DNA of 60,000 nucleotides from Polytrichum commune (Eukaryota; Streptophyta; Polytrichopsida; Polytrichales; Polytrichaceae). The DNA lies in the NCBI GenBank assembly GCA_950295325.1, contig OX485805.1:35329501-35389500 (forward strand), in the 5' to 3' direction. Each line of letters begins with the position of its first letter. Within the stretch, counting starts at the first letter, position 1. Positions 1 to 12,230 of the stretch are shown here, in pieces. The notes under the pieces were generated by a model that was not told where the DNA came from, searched no databases, and saw only the letters and a list, made by a program, of their open reading frames with translations. Both the position numbers and the translations under genes were made by a program.

Positions 1-720
1 CTCGTGGTTCGGTTATCATCCATGGGCCTCCTTCATCCGGAATGCAACTATTCATTTAAAGGGAATAGTTTATGTTCATCTAAAAAGGACTTTCATCCCT
101 TTTAGGCATGTCTTTCATCTATTTTTGCTTAGGTGTTCACTAGCAACTAACTATCCTACCCTACTTAGTTGCTTGTCCGTTCCCGGCTTGATGACGGCGT
201 TCCCGGTGTCGTTCACTTCTCCCGGCCTCTTGGTGAGTTCCCTATGTGTTCCCGGTATGCCTCCTTGTTCCCTCGATGAAGCTCCTCGTGCCCGGTACGT
301 TCCCGCGTTCCCAATCCGCCTTGGTGCGTTCCCGTGCGTTCCCGGTGCCGCTACATAACCGGGAGGCCGGTCCTCGTCCGGTCTTCAAGGCCTTCGCTGC
401 TTGGCTCGCCACCTGTCCTCTCTTCTCTCCCCCCCCCCCGGGTATCTGGTTGTCTTCCACGTCTTTTGCTTGCCACGCTGCTGTCTTCTCACGGTCCTCG
501 ACCGCTGCTCTTCGGTGTTCGTCTCTCGCGGTCCCTCGACCGCTGCTCCTTGGTCACCCTGCTCTTGTTGTTTCTGCTTTTGCGGCCATGCTCTTGGAGG
601 GTTACCCAATACAATGTGGGCCAAGTAGTCTCTTTTATAGTGAAATCAAATATAATCTTTGGAGCATGTTTCATTGAGGGTGTTGCTCAAACTACTATAG
701 AGAGTTGATACTACAACATG
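1..720. other. GC- and CT-rich block, possible retroelement LTR remnant
   Basis: This block differs sharply from the AT-rich sequence after it. It is rich in C and T, repeats the motif GTTCCCGG many times between about 180 and 345, and has an 11-base C run at 429-439. Several overlapping open frames exist on both strands, but none resembles a known protein; they follow from the skewed composition. The sharp compositional edge and CT-rich leader-like stretch would suit an LTR end, but I see no primer-binding site, polypurine tract or second LTR in the window. Confidence 0.25.
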
Positions 721-3700
721 AAATACCCATAGACAAAAAAACTCCTCTCCTTGATCAAGTCTTAGCAAGCATCTACAAGAGTAAAATGTACTCTAGAGAA
801 CCATTCATTCAAAGCAAAGAAAAATCCAACAACACTTGCACGAATTTATTTTTTGAAACATATCATAATCTTTATTCTGAAAAGGGGGACAAGATTATAA
901 TATGAGGTGGTGTTCTAGAGTACTTTCCCACTAAGAGGTGGTCCACATATCACAAAGGGCAATCAAGGATAACCATAAGAAGGATTACATTGATGGCCTC
1001 GATTATCCATTGCATCTCTCAATTTAGCTTCAATGGTCATGATTGTCCCAATTTAAAATGGGATTTATCAAATCGACCAAAGAGACGCGTCGTGCAGTCA
1101 TATGAACTGTCAAAATTTGATTATTCATCATGCATATGAAGAGGAGCAAGGTGTTAGCTCTATGTTGGAGTCCACAAACTTGGCCAACTTCGATGACAAG
1201 TTAGAGTATAGTCGACATATTACATATTGATTGTGATCATTTTAACCAATCATAACATTATTCAAATTCATAACAATGTTTCGTGGGACTGACAATATTC
1301 TAGGATATTTCCCACATTCAAATTGAATGTGGGAAATATCATGGAATATTCAGTGGAATACTTTCTCATGCTCATGGTTGGCAATCCAAAGCAATGACCA
1401 CAAGAAATACTAAATCATTTTTCAAAAAGCCTTGGTCACCGGACATAGTTTAAAGCAAACTTAGACCAAGATGTGGTCTTTTTAATGTGAAATATGTTTT
1501 GCAGATTACTAAATTCATTTAACTATAATGAAATGTTGGACGTCATGTCACTTTTTCTATCCATTGTCTGTCATGATCAAAATTATTTTTGATGACCTTG
1601 TGTGAAGAGAATCGGGACCACCACTTATCTCAACCAATGAGGGAATTCAAAAAATGGAGGTCATGGTTTGTGGTCTTTGCAATGGCTTCACACTTGCCGG
1701 TGTCAAGAAGTACATGGCATATGTCCAAAAGCATGGGGATCCTTGTAAAGGCAGTCATTAAGTTGTGTGGGTATTTTTCACTCTCAATGAATCCTTAAAC
1801 TCACTCAAACCAATTGCTACACCTTTAAAGTTTCATTTTCCTCTTCTAATTTAATATAGTCAATTTCCCCACTAGGAAGATGTTACTTCTCTAAGCCAAA
1901 CATCTCCAAACTTGGCATGTTACTCTCAAATCTTCACATCTATGGTCATACCAAAAGCTCATGATCAATTATGTAACTACAAACCATGGTGATGTTTTTC
2001 CTCAAACTAGCATTTGGTATTTAAAATTTGTATAAAGACCTAAGTATATTATAGGGAATATCTCTCAATTAGTGAACTGTCTTACCCCAAAAATTATACC
2101 CATCCACTGAAGGTTGCAATACTAGAAATACAATTGTCGCTAAGAAACACGCCATCAAAATTGAGTCACTTAATTGCCATAGTTTCTAAACCCCCACCAC
2201 TTCAACGCTCTACATCTCATCTCCACATGGAATGATGCTCTCAAAATTTTCACACCACTAATATACCTCATCAAGAAGAACCTCTCAAAGTCTCACACCA
2301 AGAACTCATTCCCATCATGCACAATGTACTAAAAATTAAGACCCATATTTTTTCCATTTTATAAATCAAATGTAGAAGATACAACTATTGCATTTAGTGC
2401 ATCCTCTCACTCTCCAAGGTCACTTCCTCACCCTCAAGGACTCCAAACACTAGAACTCTTAGAACCACCTTCAAAATACGGAAATTCATAACTTAACTAT
2501 CTCTCATCTATAGTCCTTACACACTATATCTAACCTCCTAATACCTCCATTTAAAATATCCTCCCTATTAGTCTCTCTCCACCAATAGCAAGCTTTGAGG
2601 ATTAGGGCTAGCATTCGGCCATCATCATTGTTGTTGCTCCTCTAATCTACCCCTCCCTTGGTCCTTCTTGGCTAATAGCATACCTCAAGGGCCATGTTAG
2701 GGTCGTTGCACGCCCTAACCAATATTCTCTTTTTAACCAAGAGTAATACCAATCAGCTAACCAAGAACAAATACATGAAGTAAAAGAACACTACACTAAC
2801 ATAAAACTACTACACATTTAGAATATCACTAACCATATATATATATATATATATAGTAAAGTTTAACCACTAAACTACCCACATCACGACACTGGAGAAG
2901 GGTGCAAGCATTATAAAGTGGACAACTCTTGATCTTTGGATAGATTCAAGTGAAAGTGATTCAAAACAATACACTAGCTTTGAATTTTGTGGAAAAAAAT
3001 CATAAAAAAAACCTATTGATTTACAAAGTCAGGGAATTTATGTTGACAAAAACAATCTCCATAAAATCTACATATTTTAGAAGATAGTGCAAGTGGTGTG
3101 CAAGTGGTGATATTGAACAAGTAATTGTCAAAAAATGTTTTAACATTATATATCTATATATTTGTATATTATTTATTATTTTTACAAAAAAATGTGATGA
3201 TGACCTCAAGTATACAACAAATTCAAGGAATATGAAAAATATTTCAAAAAAATCAAGTTCAAAATAGTTTAGGTCATGCAATGTATGTCAAAAACTAGAT
3301 CTCGCCAGTTGCTTTTGAGCATTAATTTTATTGATAAGATTTTAAAGATCTCGTCTTGGTATTCTATATTTGAGTACTTAACACAAAGATAGAGGTCATG
3401 ATAAAGATACTCAATCTAAAAAACATTTTTCTACTATTTTAAGGCGTTTGAACCCAAAAACTATGGTTTTAAGATACCATAGCATTTTTTCGGTCCACTT
3501 TACCATGTTTGCATCTAGAAGTCAGTCAACAATTGCCTCAACTTGGAGCCCAAGATTGTGGTGATGAAGATTGTTGGAATTAGGGTGAGCATGCTCATTG
3601 GTTGGTAAGTGGGATGTGATAGCTTAGGCCCACTTTATACTCGGGGTTGGATTGAGGGCCAACCCAAACTCTAAGAATCTCAACAATAGGATCGCTTGGT

Positions 3701-5243
3701 TCCATCAAATCCAACCCGAGGGCTGTACACTAGGGTTGGACCCGAACTTTTACTCATCCTATGTAACGTCTTAAGTGGCAAAAATTGGGCGCCAATTCTT
3801 CGAGCCGGCTTGAAAAAACCAGCACAAGGTTTTCCTTGGCTCGAACTCTCAACATGGCCCAGATTGGACTCATGTGTTGTATAATAAACATCTCTACCGT
3901 TGATCCATTAAAGGTTAATTCTCTTCAGAAAAAATTCCCCTCAAGAACATCACTACCTAAAATCACTCCTCATCACTTTACATCTGACAAAATTGGACCT
4001 GATTTTTTTGGATAAAATGGATTGGATCGAAGACTTGATGCTTGAGAATCAGGCTGGTGCTTAGGGCAGGCCTCGGCCATGTACAAAATCACCCTAAGGA
4101 TTGATATGGAGAGATTGGCCATGGAACATGTGACAAAATTTTGCTTTCAAATGTCATATAGTTATCAACCAAGAGAGTCAACTATATCGAAGAAAAATAG
4201 GCAACAATAGTGTCCCCAACAAGCGACATATAATGACATGAGCAGTTTTGGTACTGCTTTGAAGCACATGAGGTCAATGTGGGATAACTTGCATTTGCCC
4301 CAAAACTGAGAAAGACAACATCGTGAGAATGTAAGCATGTATTCAATGATTTGAAACAGATTCTGAAGCCAAAATTTAGATTGATGCGTGTCAAGTTTCA
4401 AAAAACTTAATCTGCGGTGATTTGTTACATGCATCAGGGACACTTACACTGATTATCCCATTTAGCGAGAGTGGGAAACTAGTGAAGGTGATACTAAATT
4501 CTTTATGTTGTGAACTTAGTGCCATCATAAGATCCGGGGTTTTGGGAGTCCAAAGCGTCAGTGTGCCAAAAACGTTCAGTGCAAGCTCTCTTCAGTTTAT
4601 TGGTGTCAGGAAATGCATCAAGAGTGAGTGATGTTGTCTGAGGAGGAGGAGAAGAAGAAGAAGCCTCTTCGAGTTCATTAAAATAAATCATGCACTCTAC
4701 AAATACCTTGGAACGTGTGCCGATTTTCTTGAATGTATGATAAGTGAGTTTGTATTCATGATTTTAGTATCACTCGATATAAGTTTCAGCCCTCACTATT
4801 TTAAAGATTTGACAAAAGCAATGCATGTTTCGGGAATTAGTACCACGCGCACTAAATGGGATACTCAGTGTAGTTGTCGTTGTGAGGGATTAGGAACAAG
4901 AGATCTAGAAAATGTTGCAACAATGGGTTACAGTATAGAGAATTGTGAGTTTGCAATGAGAACGAGGGAGTTTAATTTGGAAAGCATCGATGGTTAAAAG
5001 GATCTGTAAGTGGTGGTTGACATGATATGGGAGTATGTTTAATCATTCTCGTGTGATTAATCATACACATTTCTATATGATGGCGTCGTTAGTAATAAGT
5101 ATGGGTTATGTGAAGATTGGAGGCAACTTTGGCCCCTAGCAAGCAGTCAAACAACATGGTATTGCATGTTGGTAACCCAACATTTCATGGATTAACTACA
5201 CTAGGCACGAACACATGCACAAACATGTGGCTAGAAGGTCATG
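721..5243. other. No recognisable gene; AT-rich intergenic sequence
   Basis: I found no coding region here. Open frames are short (under 95 codons) and look like chance. Contents worth recording are a perfect 37-bp hairpin at 1304-1340, a (TA)n microsatellite at about 2834-2856 and a short purine-rich run near 4642-4662. Confidence 0.6.
1304..1340. repeat. Perfect short inverted repeat (18-bp arms)
   Basis: The left arm GATATTTCCCACATTCAA is followed by one base and its exact reverse complement. Weaker pairing continues outward, so an imperfect hairpin spans roughly 1285-1357. No gene lies nearby. It could be a tiny foldback element or a hairpin-forming transcript; the sequence alone does not decide. 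Confidence 0.8.
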
Positions 5244-5246
5244 TAA

Positions 5247-5629
5247 GGGCCGGTTTAGGCTATGGTGAAGAAGTGCACCGGCTGGTCGAGAATTTTAGCC
5301 CAAGACAAGGTTATTTGAGGCAACGGTTGGTATGATGGACAAGATCAAAAAACAATAAGATAAAATGTCTCAAGTTGGAGTTCTCCAAAGGCCAAGTTTC
5401 TTGTCCATGGGTTTGAGGTTGCTCGAGAAACTTGACCTCTTCTAGCGAAAAGTGTTGTCGTGTTGGCAGCCACGTCAACTCATCCATGCTTGAAGTTCTC
5501 CACCAAAGAAATCATGGTTGTAGTGTAAACCCCGACCAGTGAAGAATCCATTTCGTCGCCAATCATATTGTTCCATCTACCCTAAAACTCTTCACTGGTG
5601 CACTTCTTCACCGTAGTCGAAACTGACCC
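5247..5629. mobile_element. PIF/Harbinger-like MITE, family C copy 1
   Basis: The 383-bp element starts GGGCCGGTTTAGGCTATGG and its other end, read on the minus strand, is GGGTCAGTTTCGACTACGG. Both continue into TGAAGAAGTGCACC, giving terminal inverted repeats of about 33 bp. TAA flanks it on both sides (5244-5246 and 5630-5632), the target duplication size and sequence typical of PIF/Harbinger elements. It has no coding capacity. A second copy lies at 16117-16503. Confidence 0.8.
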
Positions 5630-6229
5630 TAACTCACCCGAGACCTTGAAGCACATTGGACACCTAGCTTTAGCTTTAGACAGTCTAAATTAACTTCCAT
5701 AAGTTCACACAAGGCCTGATAATATGCACATTGTTGTGTCTCAAGGCGACACCATTCACTTTGTTTGAATGGACTATGCTCAAATTGGACCAACGGCCTC
5801 AAATTTACGTCGGATTCACAAGGGAAGAAGAAAAAGAATTCCGGTCTCTGGAGGAGGCCAGAGTGAATAGAGTATATGTTTGTAGAACATCCTTGGCCAT
5901 GCCCTAGGGCAATGGCATTAGATGTAAAACTACTTCAGCCTTTGAAAAACTTCAAGGGATATTGACCGATCCTATATGTGAAGAACCCAGAGCCCATGTA
6001 GGTTTCTAACATACCATTGGCGGTAGGCGACTCATGATGAGGTTGTGAAATGTGTGTTGTTTGATTGCATTTGAACTGATGTGTTTTTGGTGGCCGTTCT
6101 TGAAACCCTTGTCATATGCTAAGTCAAATATAAGCTTCCAATCAAGAAGAGGGACCACATAGCACCCACATACTACTATTGCCTATTAAATATCTGACAT
6201 GTAGATTATCAAAAGGTGTGACCATCAAT

Positions 6230-6720
6230 TATGCATAATTAGGCTTAGATATGCTTAATTACTCTTAATTATACTTAATCATACTTCAATATGCTTGTTT
6301 ATGCATACTTATGTTTAATTACACATACTCACACTCAATTATTTTTGAATGTGTATGAATACCTGTCAAATTTAACTTCTAAAAGGAGAAGGCATTCATT
6401 AAAGGTTTATAAGTGGATATTTATCTTTAGCATATAAATTTAAGTTCAATTTTAAAATGAAAAGAAAAGCCCTCTCAAATGGTAAGTCACAAAAGTTCTG
6501 AACTCGTTGCGAATGAGGATTTTCATATTTCAAACTTCCAAGTTAATTACATGCTTTATTGACGGTTTCACTTTAGAAATGAAATCCCAATCAACTGCTT
6601 ATATGCTAAATGGAAGTAAACCTATATATTAGGTTTTTAGGTCTTGCAGGCGGTGTGCACTCAATCGGGGTTTTGTGAACAAGGCGGCCTTCAAGAATGC
6701 AACAACAACTTTTTGGCTTT
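6230..6720 (+). repeat. Repeat arm, family R, copy 1
   Basis: From about 6465 this stretch matches the segments at 8030-8395 (opposite orientation) and 8507-8790 (same orientation). The shared core includes AATGGTAAGTCACAAAA, CAAGTTAATTACATG, GGTTTCACTTT and GTGCACTCAAT. The part before the core is a run of TTAATTA-type words (6235-6340). No coding capacity is visible. Confidence 0.6.
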
Positions 6721-8029
6721 TGAAGTCAAACAAAGTGGATTGACAATGTTTTTTTAGTAGGTTTTAACCCCTTTTTTGTTCAAGGTTGCCCGAGGGTTGT
6801 GTGTCACAGACCCCGGAACCTCACCTACTGTATTAATGATTTGCGCGAACCAACCCATACACTTGTTCCTTGTTGGATGCCTAAACCCTTGCCTCCAAGG
6901 AATCAGTGTACAAGTTGGTTTGCCCAGCCACCTACCAGGAGACATCTTCTCCCCGAGTCCCTGGTTCCTACTAAAAGAAAACCATGCATGGACAAGGGAT
7001 TTTTTTTTGTTCTTGAAATAAAAAATTCTAGACAGGCAACCAATGCAGAGTGGGTCGGAGAGCGGGCTCCGTGGACGCTCGAGTGGGAAACAATGCTCTG
7101 ACTCTTCATGACTTCACATTTATTACCGCAATGTTGGCTCTCACACTTAGTTCAAGTAAAGCTTAGTTCCAAGCTCATTGGGAACACTCGAAACCCCGTT
7201 CGTTGGGAACGTTACTTAATCGTGGATGAAATCCGCGAATTGAATGATTCTTGGGATGACAAACGGGCTGCCCGAACTCAAAAAGGAGTCAATCAGTCTT
7301 GACCCTTACACCTAGATCTGACGGTCCAGATCGCATGCCCCTCATTGCCTGGCCCTCCTTTCGGTAAGAGCGAAAGACTCGGCCCCTCCCCTCCCGCCCC
7401 CAAAAAAAACAACCTCATAAAGCAAGGGTTAGCATCCGCTCCTTCCTGGCACCTCACAATCAGCTTATCAACTCAACAAAGCAGGAACTGCTGCCCTGCC
7501 CTTAAATTTTAAAATAAATAAATAATCAATAAACAAACTTGACAGAGGGGGGCCTCATGATCCCCACTACTAAATTAGTAGGACTAAATAGCTTATTAAT
7601 GAAAAATAATGAGAAGCCAAGCCACAACAAACAAACAACTTTCTAACATTAGTGGGCCTCACTTACCAAGCACCAGGAGCTTTCCCTCCAGCATGCAGCC
7701 TTGCCAACTGGATTGGCGTGTGGTATTATATGGCCTTTCCCCATTGGTGGATCCCCCTAATTTTGAACTCCAGCTAATCATTTCATGTTCCAGGCCCCAC
7801 CTGGCACTTTTGGGAAATTTCCTCAATGCTGGAGACTGGAGAACGTTTCAATGCAGTTAAAGGGATGGGATAATTCTGGGCTCCTGCCCAGCTGCCCGAC
7901 AGGCGGGAATGAGAAAGGCGGGGAGTTTCCTAAATTAGTGTGCATAGCCGGACAAGCAGGTTTTAGGGGCACACCTGCCCGAGGGCTGGGCCCTGCCCCG
8001 GGCACGTCTCCGTCACTGCCCGACTTTGA
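6721..8029. other. GC-richer non-coding block between two inverted repeat arms
   Basis: The block is noticeably richer in G and C than its flanks and lies between repeat arms of opposite orientation (6230-6720 and 8030-8395), so it may be the interior of a larger transposon. Open frames reach about 100 codons on both strands but show no recognisable domain. Words such as GCCCGAGGG occur near both ends. Confidence 0.35.
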
Positions 8030-8395
8030 AAAATAAAATTGCCCTTGCGTTTTTGAAGGCCGCTTGTCCATTTAACCCATGTTGAGTGCACTTCATTTTC
8101 AAGGTCCAAAATCTGATGTGGATGAAATTGCCCTTGCGTTCATGAAGGTTGCTTGTCCCTGTAACCCATGTTGAGTGCACTTCATTTTTAAGGTCCATAA
8201 TCTTATATATATATATATATATGTTAATTTCCATTGAGTAAAGAAGCGGTTGATTGGGATTTCATTTTTTTATGTGAAACCGTCGATAAAGCGTGTAATT
8301 AACTTGGAAGTCAAAAATATTACAAAACCCTCATTAGCGATGAGGTTATAATTGTTGTGATTTACCATTGAAAGGGTCTTTGTCATTCTAATTAA
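8030..8395 (-). repeat. Repeat arm, family R, copy 2 (inverted)
   Basis: Read on the minus strand this repeats the 6465-6720 sequence. Its outer part is tandemly duplicated: the segment with TGCCCTTGCG and GTTGAGTGCACTTCATTTT occurs twice, at about 8040-8115 and 8128-8200. An (AT)n tract lies at about 8203-8222. With copy 3 it forms a foldback pair centred near 8450. Confidence 0.65.
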
Positions 8396-8506
8396 ATGTG
8401 ATTGAATGTAATTGATCCTAATTAAGCTTAATTAATTCTAAGATGCACCTACTGGAATTAATCGTGATTTGGTTCATATATGAGGAATGATGTGCCTAAT
8501 TCTACT

Positions 8507-8790
8507 TGTTTAGAATGATAAAGACCTTTTCAATGGTAAGTCACAAAAATTATAAGCTTGGCGCTAATGAGGGTTTTGTAATTTATTTTCGACTTTCAAG
8601 TTAATTACATGTTTTATTGACAGTTTCACTTTGAAACTATAATCCCAATCAATTGCTTCTTTACTCAATGGAAGTGAACATATATATATTGGATTTTGGA
8701 CCTTGAAAATGAGTGCACTCAATATGGGTTATATGGACAAGTGCCCTTGAAGAACGGAAGGACAATTTTTTGTTTTCGAAGTCTGGGCGG
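8507..8790 (+). repeat. Repeat arm, family R, copy 3
   Basis: This is the same unit as at 6465-6720 and the inverted complement of 8030-8395, from AGAATGATAAAGACC through to the GAAGTCTGGGC segment. The arm pair 8030-8395 / 8507-8790 encloses about 110 bp of AT-rich spacer, as in a foldback transposon. Confidence 0.65.
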
Positions 8791-8995
8791 AGCAAACAGG
8801 GAGCAAGGAGGCGTGCCCAAGGCAGGGCCTAGCTCTAGGCAGATGTGATCTAGCCCGGGGTGGTTTAGGGTATTGGGTTGGTGGGTATATCGCCACATGT
8901 CACTTCCCCGATATTCTATTGATTTCACGAACTAAAAAATGAACTATAGAATATCACACCTTGGAGGAATGCCCCAAATTTGCTCCTTGGAGGCA

Positions 8996-9317
8996 GTGTG
9001 TATGTTTGACAATGTTTTTGGAAGTTTTTGACATTTGACACGCAAAAACTTGTACAAAAAAATAAAATGCACGTCAATTGACACGCACAGTTTAGATTTT
9101 GACATGTAGTGTGACTTGGGGAAGGGAAAAAAACCACACATGTCAATTGACACTTTAGAAATTGAAATGACACATACTACTTGACATGTGACATTGAGTT
9201 GACATTTTGGAAGAAAAATATAGATCTCAATTGACATTCAATTTCCTTTTTAAAAACATCACGTGACACTTTGGATTTGAAGTTGAACGTCAAATGAAAT
9301 TTGTCAAACATACACAC
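8996..9317. mobile_element. Short TIR element with internal TGTCAATTGACA palindromes
   Basis: The element is bounded by perfect 17-bp inverted repeats: GTGTGTATGTTTGACAA at 8996-9012 and its complement at 9301-9317. The palindromic word TCAATTGA, with TGTCAATTGACA variants, recurs inside at about 9074, 9141 and 9227. There is no coding capacity and no clear target duplication, so the superfamily is open. Confidence 0.65.
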
Positions 9318-11001
9318 GGCTTGGAGGAGGGGCCACGATTTTCATTTGCGAAAAGCAAACCTAAAACGGGAGAGACACGACCCTTAACCAAAAGACAATG
9401 TCGAAGCAAAGCCCGAGGATGATCGTATCATTGTTTCTTGGTCAAGGTGAGCATGAGACATAAAACCATTACCAACCAATTCAGCAACTATTTTGTCTTC
9501 ACAACAATCAATTCTGACACAAGACTCTTCACAAAATTGTTCCTTTTTCCCTCCCTCCCTCGTAATCTTGCTTTTACAAAGATCGCTTGAAAGGGCAAGG
9601 GCACATAAATTGTTCAATACTAGGACGTTGCACCCTTACTTTTGGGAATTTTGGAAGCATATCCTTACACTTTGTGTTGAGCCACCCTTACAAAATGAAT
9701 AGCAATCCGCGTAAGTATATTGTTAAATCTGCAAGGGTGAACCAACAAGTGGGCCGAAACCCAGGTTTAGCCTCCGAATTTGTCCGCATATGTAAATGGG
9801 AAAAAAATACCTATGCCTTGTTGCCAAGTCGGCTCGCCCAAGATCGTATTTTAAAGTCATGCCCAAATTGATGTATTTTAGTGAACATTTGTTAGCACTG
9901 ACACGGCTGGAGCGGTCTGAACTTGGAAATACCATAGTGCCTTTACCGCTTCGGCACTAATTAAATTATTTTTAGAAAAAACATTTTTTTGAGAATTGTA
10001 CTTTTATAATACTAAATTTAAATATGGACCTTTTTAGTTCTCCTTCAAATTCGGGACTACCTAGTCTAAAAGATAATTTATAAGAATCTTTTCTTATAGG
10101 TAGCCAAAGGGGTAAACATACTACAATAATGTGTCAAGATTTTTGGTGGCCTCAATTCTTGACCGTATGTTATGCCTTCCCCTCTAGAAAAGGGAGACCA
10201 TTGTGTAGGCGTTATGCAGTCTAAATTGAGGTGTAATATGGTTGGTGTTGGTACTAGGTTGAGGCAAGCACTCACCTTAGTAAGGTATGTGTGTCTATAG
10301 AGTATTGAGCACATCCAACTCTACATATCAATTTGGTCGTTAGATCTCAATAAGACAAAGGGCCCTTTTTGCCAACAATCGTGAATTAAGAAAGTTGGCA
10401 ACTCAAAGTTGCAAGTAGACTTTATATGCACACGGACTCTCTAGCCAAAGTGAGGATTTCACTATTCATGAAGTGGTTGAGGAGGGGGTTCCATTTCGAG
10501 GTATCATGTGCATAGAGTGAGGTTGGTGCATACTTAGATTCCGGTGTCAAATGGTGTGTGCATAAATAGTCTTTCACATTCAAGGAAACACGTCTTGCAT
10601 TTGAACTATGCAATTAAGGCACTTGTTAGTCTTAGATTTGTTACAATTTCGTGATTTTAGACCTTCACCTATAAGTGGATCCACTCTTCTTCAGTTGTTG
10701 GCATCAAGTCCCGTGAATGAAACCAGATGTTTACTCTAAGATTGTGGAACTATGCCTAGAACGGCTTAACTGCTTTTAATATACACATGATCATGATGCG
10801 GCCAATTTAAATGTGGTTGAAGTCCAATTAAGAAACCAAACTAGCTAGCATAAGACAAACAGCGACATAAGGCACACAAGCCTTTCTACAATTCATGCAA
10901 CATATTTCAACGTGCATTCACATAACATATTCAACATATGACATTTTATCTTTTTTACTAATTCATTTATATTTATAATGGCTCCAATAATTACATTTAT
11001 G
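9318..11001. other. No recognisable gene
   Basis: This is AT-rich sequence with short open frames only and no protein or RNA gene I can support. Confidence 0.6.
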
Positions 11002-11004
11002 TTA

Positions 11005-11816
11005 GGGCATGTTCGCACGTTGTACACCAAACACAAACACAAAGAGATGCTAAATCATGTAACATTCTTTTAGATGGCATTACTTTTAATATATGTCTCA
11101 TTGTAGATTGTGGCTCCTATGATCAAAACTAATACCTTATAATACACAAGGCTTGACATAGAAATAGTTGAAGCTAAGATTCTATTTGGTCAAAGATTGT
11201 GAGGTATTGAAAGTTGACTCTCTTATAGAGGAGTTGAGAGGTGGGCCACAATAGAACCAAGTTATTCCATCCCCGTGAGAGCTTTTTGGGCCCGCCAACG
11301 TTACAATAATGGGTGGGCTTGATGCGTGGGTCCAGCTCCCGGACTAAACCCAACATTATCCCGTTACAAGGGCGTGTATTGATAACATGTGAACATGCTC
11401 GTAGCTTTGGTTGCTCAAGTTGTTACACCATGCCCACAACCTACTCCCTTTCTTCCACTCACTTATGAATATTTATGTTGAAATTTAATTTAGCCAAGGA
11501 TCCACATGTCAGGCTCATGAAGCTCCCATGGGACGGAATAGCTTGGGTCTATTGCGGCCCACCTTTCAACTCCTATGTAAGAGAATCAACTATCAATACC
11601 TCACAATCTTTGACCAAATAGAATCTTAGCTTCAACTATTTCTCTAGGTAAAACCTTGTGTATTGTAAGGTATTAGTTTTAATCACCACAATTTATGGAG
11701 CTCATATGGCATGAATGTATGGGACTTATTACGAGACGACTCTCTTCTAAAATAAGGGTACCCCATTTAGCCACCCCTTTGTGTCTGGGTTTGGTGTACA
11801 ACGTGTGAACATGCCC
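11005..11816. mobile_element. 812-bp foldback element with TTA target duplications (PIF/Harbinger-like)
   Basis: The element begins GGGCATGTTCGCACG and ends with the complement of GGGCATGTTCACACG. TTA lies on both sides (11002-11004 and 11817-11819). The inverted arms are very long, roughly 11005-11290 against 11520-11816, and share blocks such as TTGTACACCAAAC, ACTAATACCTTA and TTTGGTCAAAGATTGTGAGG. The 230-bp centre is single copy within the window. No transposase is encoded. The 3-bp TTA duplication and GGGC termini suggest a PIF/Harbinger-mobilised MITE; the arm length resembles foldback elements. Confidence 0.85.
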
Positions 11817-11947
11817 TTATAACAGTTGTCGCCCTCCTAATCTAGCCGAAAGACCCAAGAGAAAGCTTGAAAAGAAAAGTAAAGAAAAAATACGCCCGTA
11901 ACAAGGTACCGGCATGAATGTGAACCCATTAGCCTGGAAGCTTGGAA

Positions 11948-12230
11948 ATGAAGTGGGGAGCAATCAAACATAATGCCTCAAAGTTTCCGAGTGTGTGCCT
12001 ATTGATTGTGGCGCCGGATGAGTCGTGCACAAGTGATGAGATTGTAATGCATAAAGCTTTGGAGTTGTATCAACTCCAACACGAGAAGGGATTGGACTTT
12101 CACCTTTGAGCATCGTTGGCTCATACTCAAGCCGGTTCCCCAGTGGATAGAGTTGCGCAACAACACCTTCAAGACGTCCAAGGTCCTAAAACATACGCAA
12201 ATTGCTTGGGTTTTAAGTGCAGCCAAAGGT
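11948..12230 (+). pseudogene. Frameshifted relic of a Myb/SANT-like (NAM-associated) protein
   Basis: Translation from 11948 gives MKWGAIKHNASKF, then a Ser/Glu-rich linker, then HKALELYQLQHEKG, up to a TGA at 12107. Shifting frame near 12093 continues as FTFEHRWLILKPVPQW and NNTFKTSKVLK, open to about 12230. This order (a W..I...SKF block, an A..LY block, then F.FEHCW.ILK..P.W) is that of plant Myb/SANT-like proteins carrying the NAM-associated domain (PF14303), which include transposon ORF1-type and host proteins. The hallmark Cys of FEHCW is Arg here. The N-terminal DNA-binding part is missing or unrecognisable. It lies about 130 bp from the foldback element at 11005-11816, so it may come from a related autonomous element, but that link is inference. 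Confidence 0.6.
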
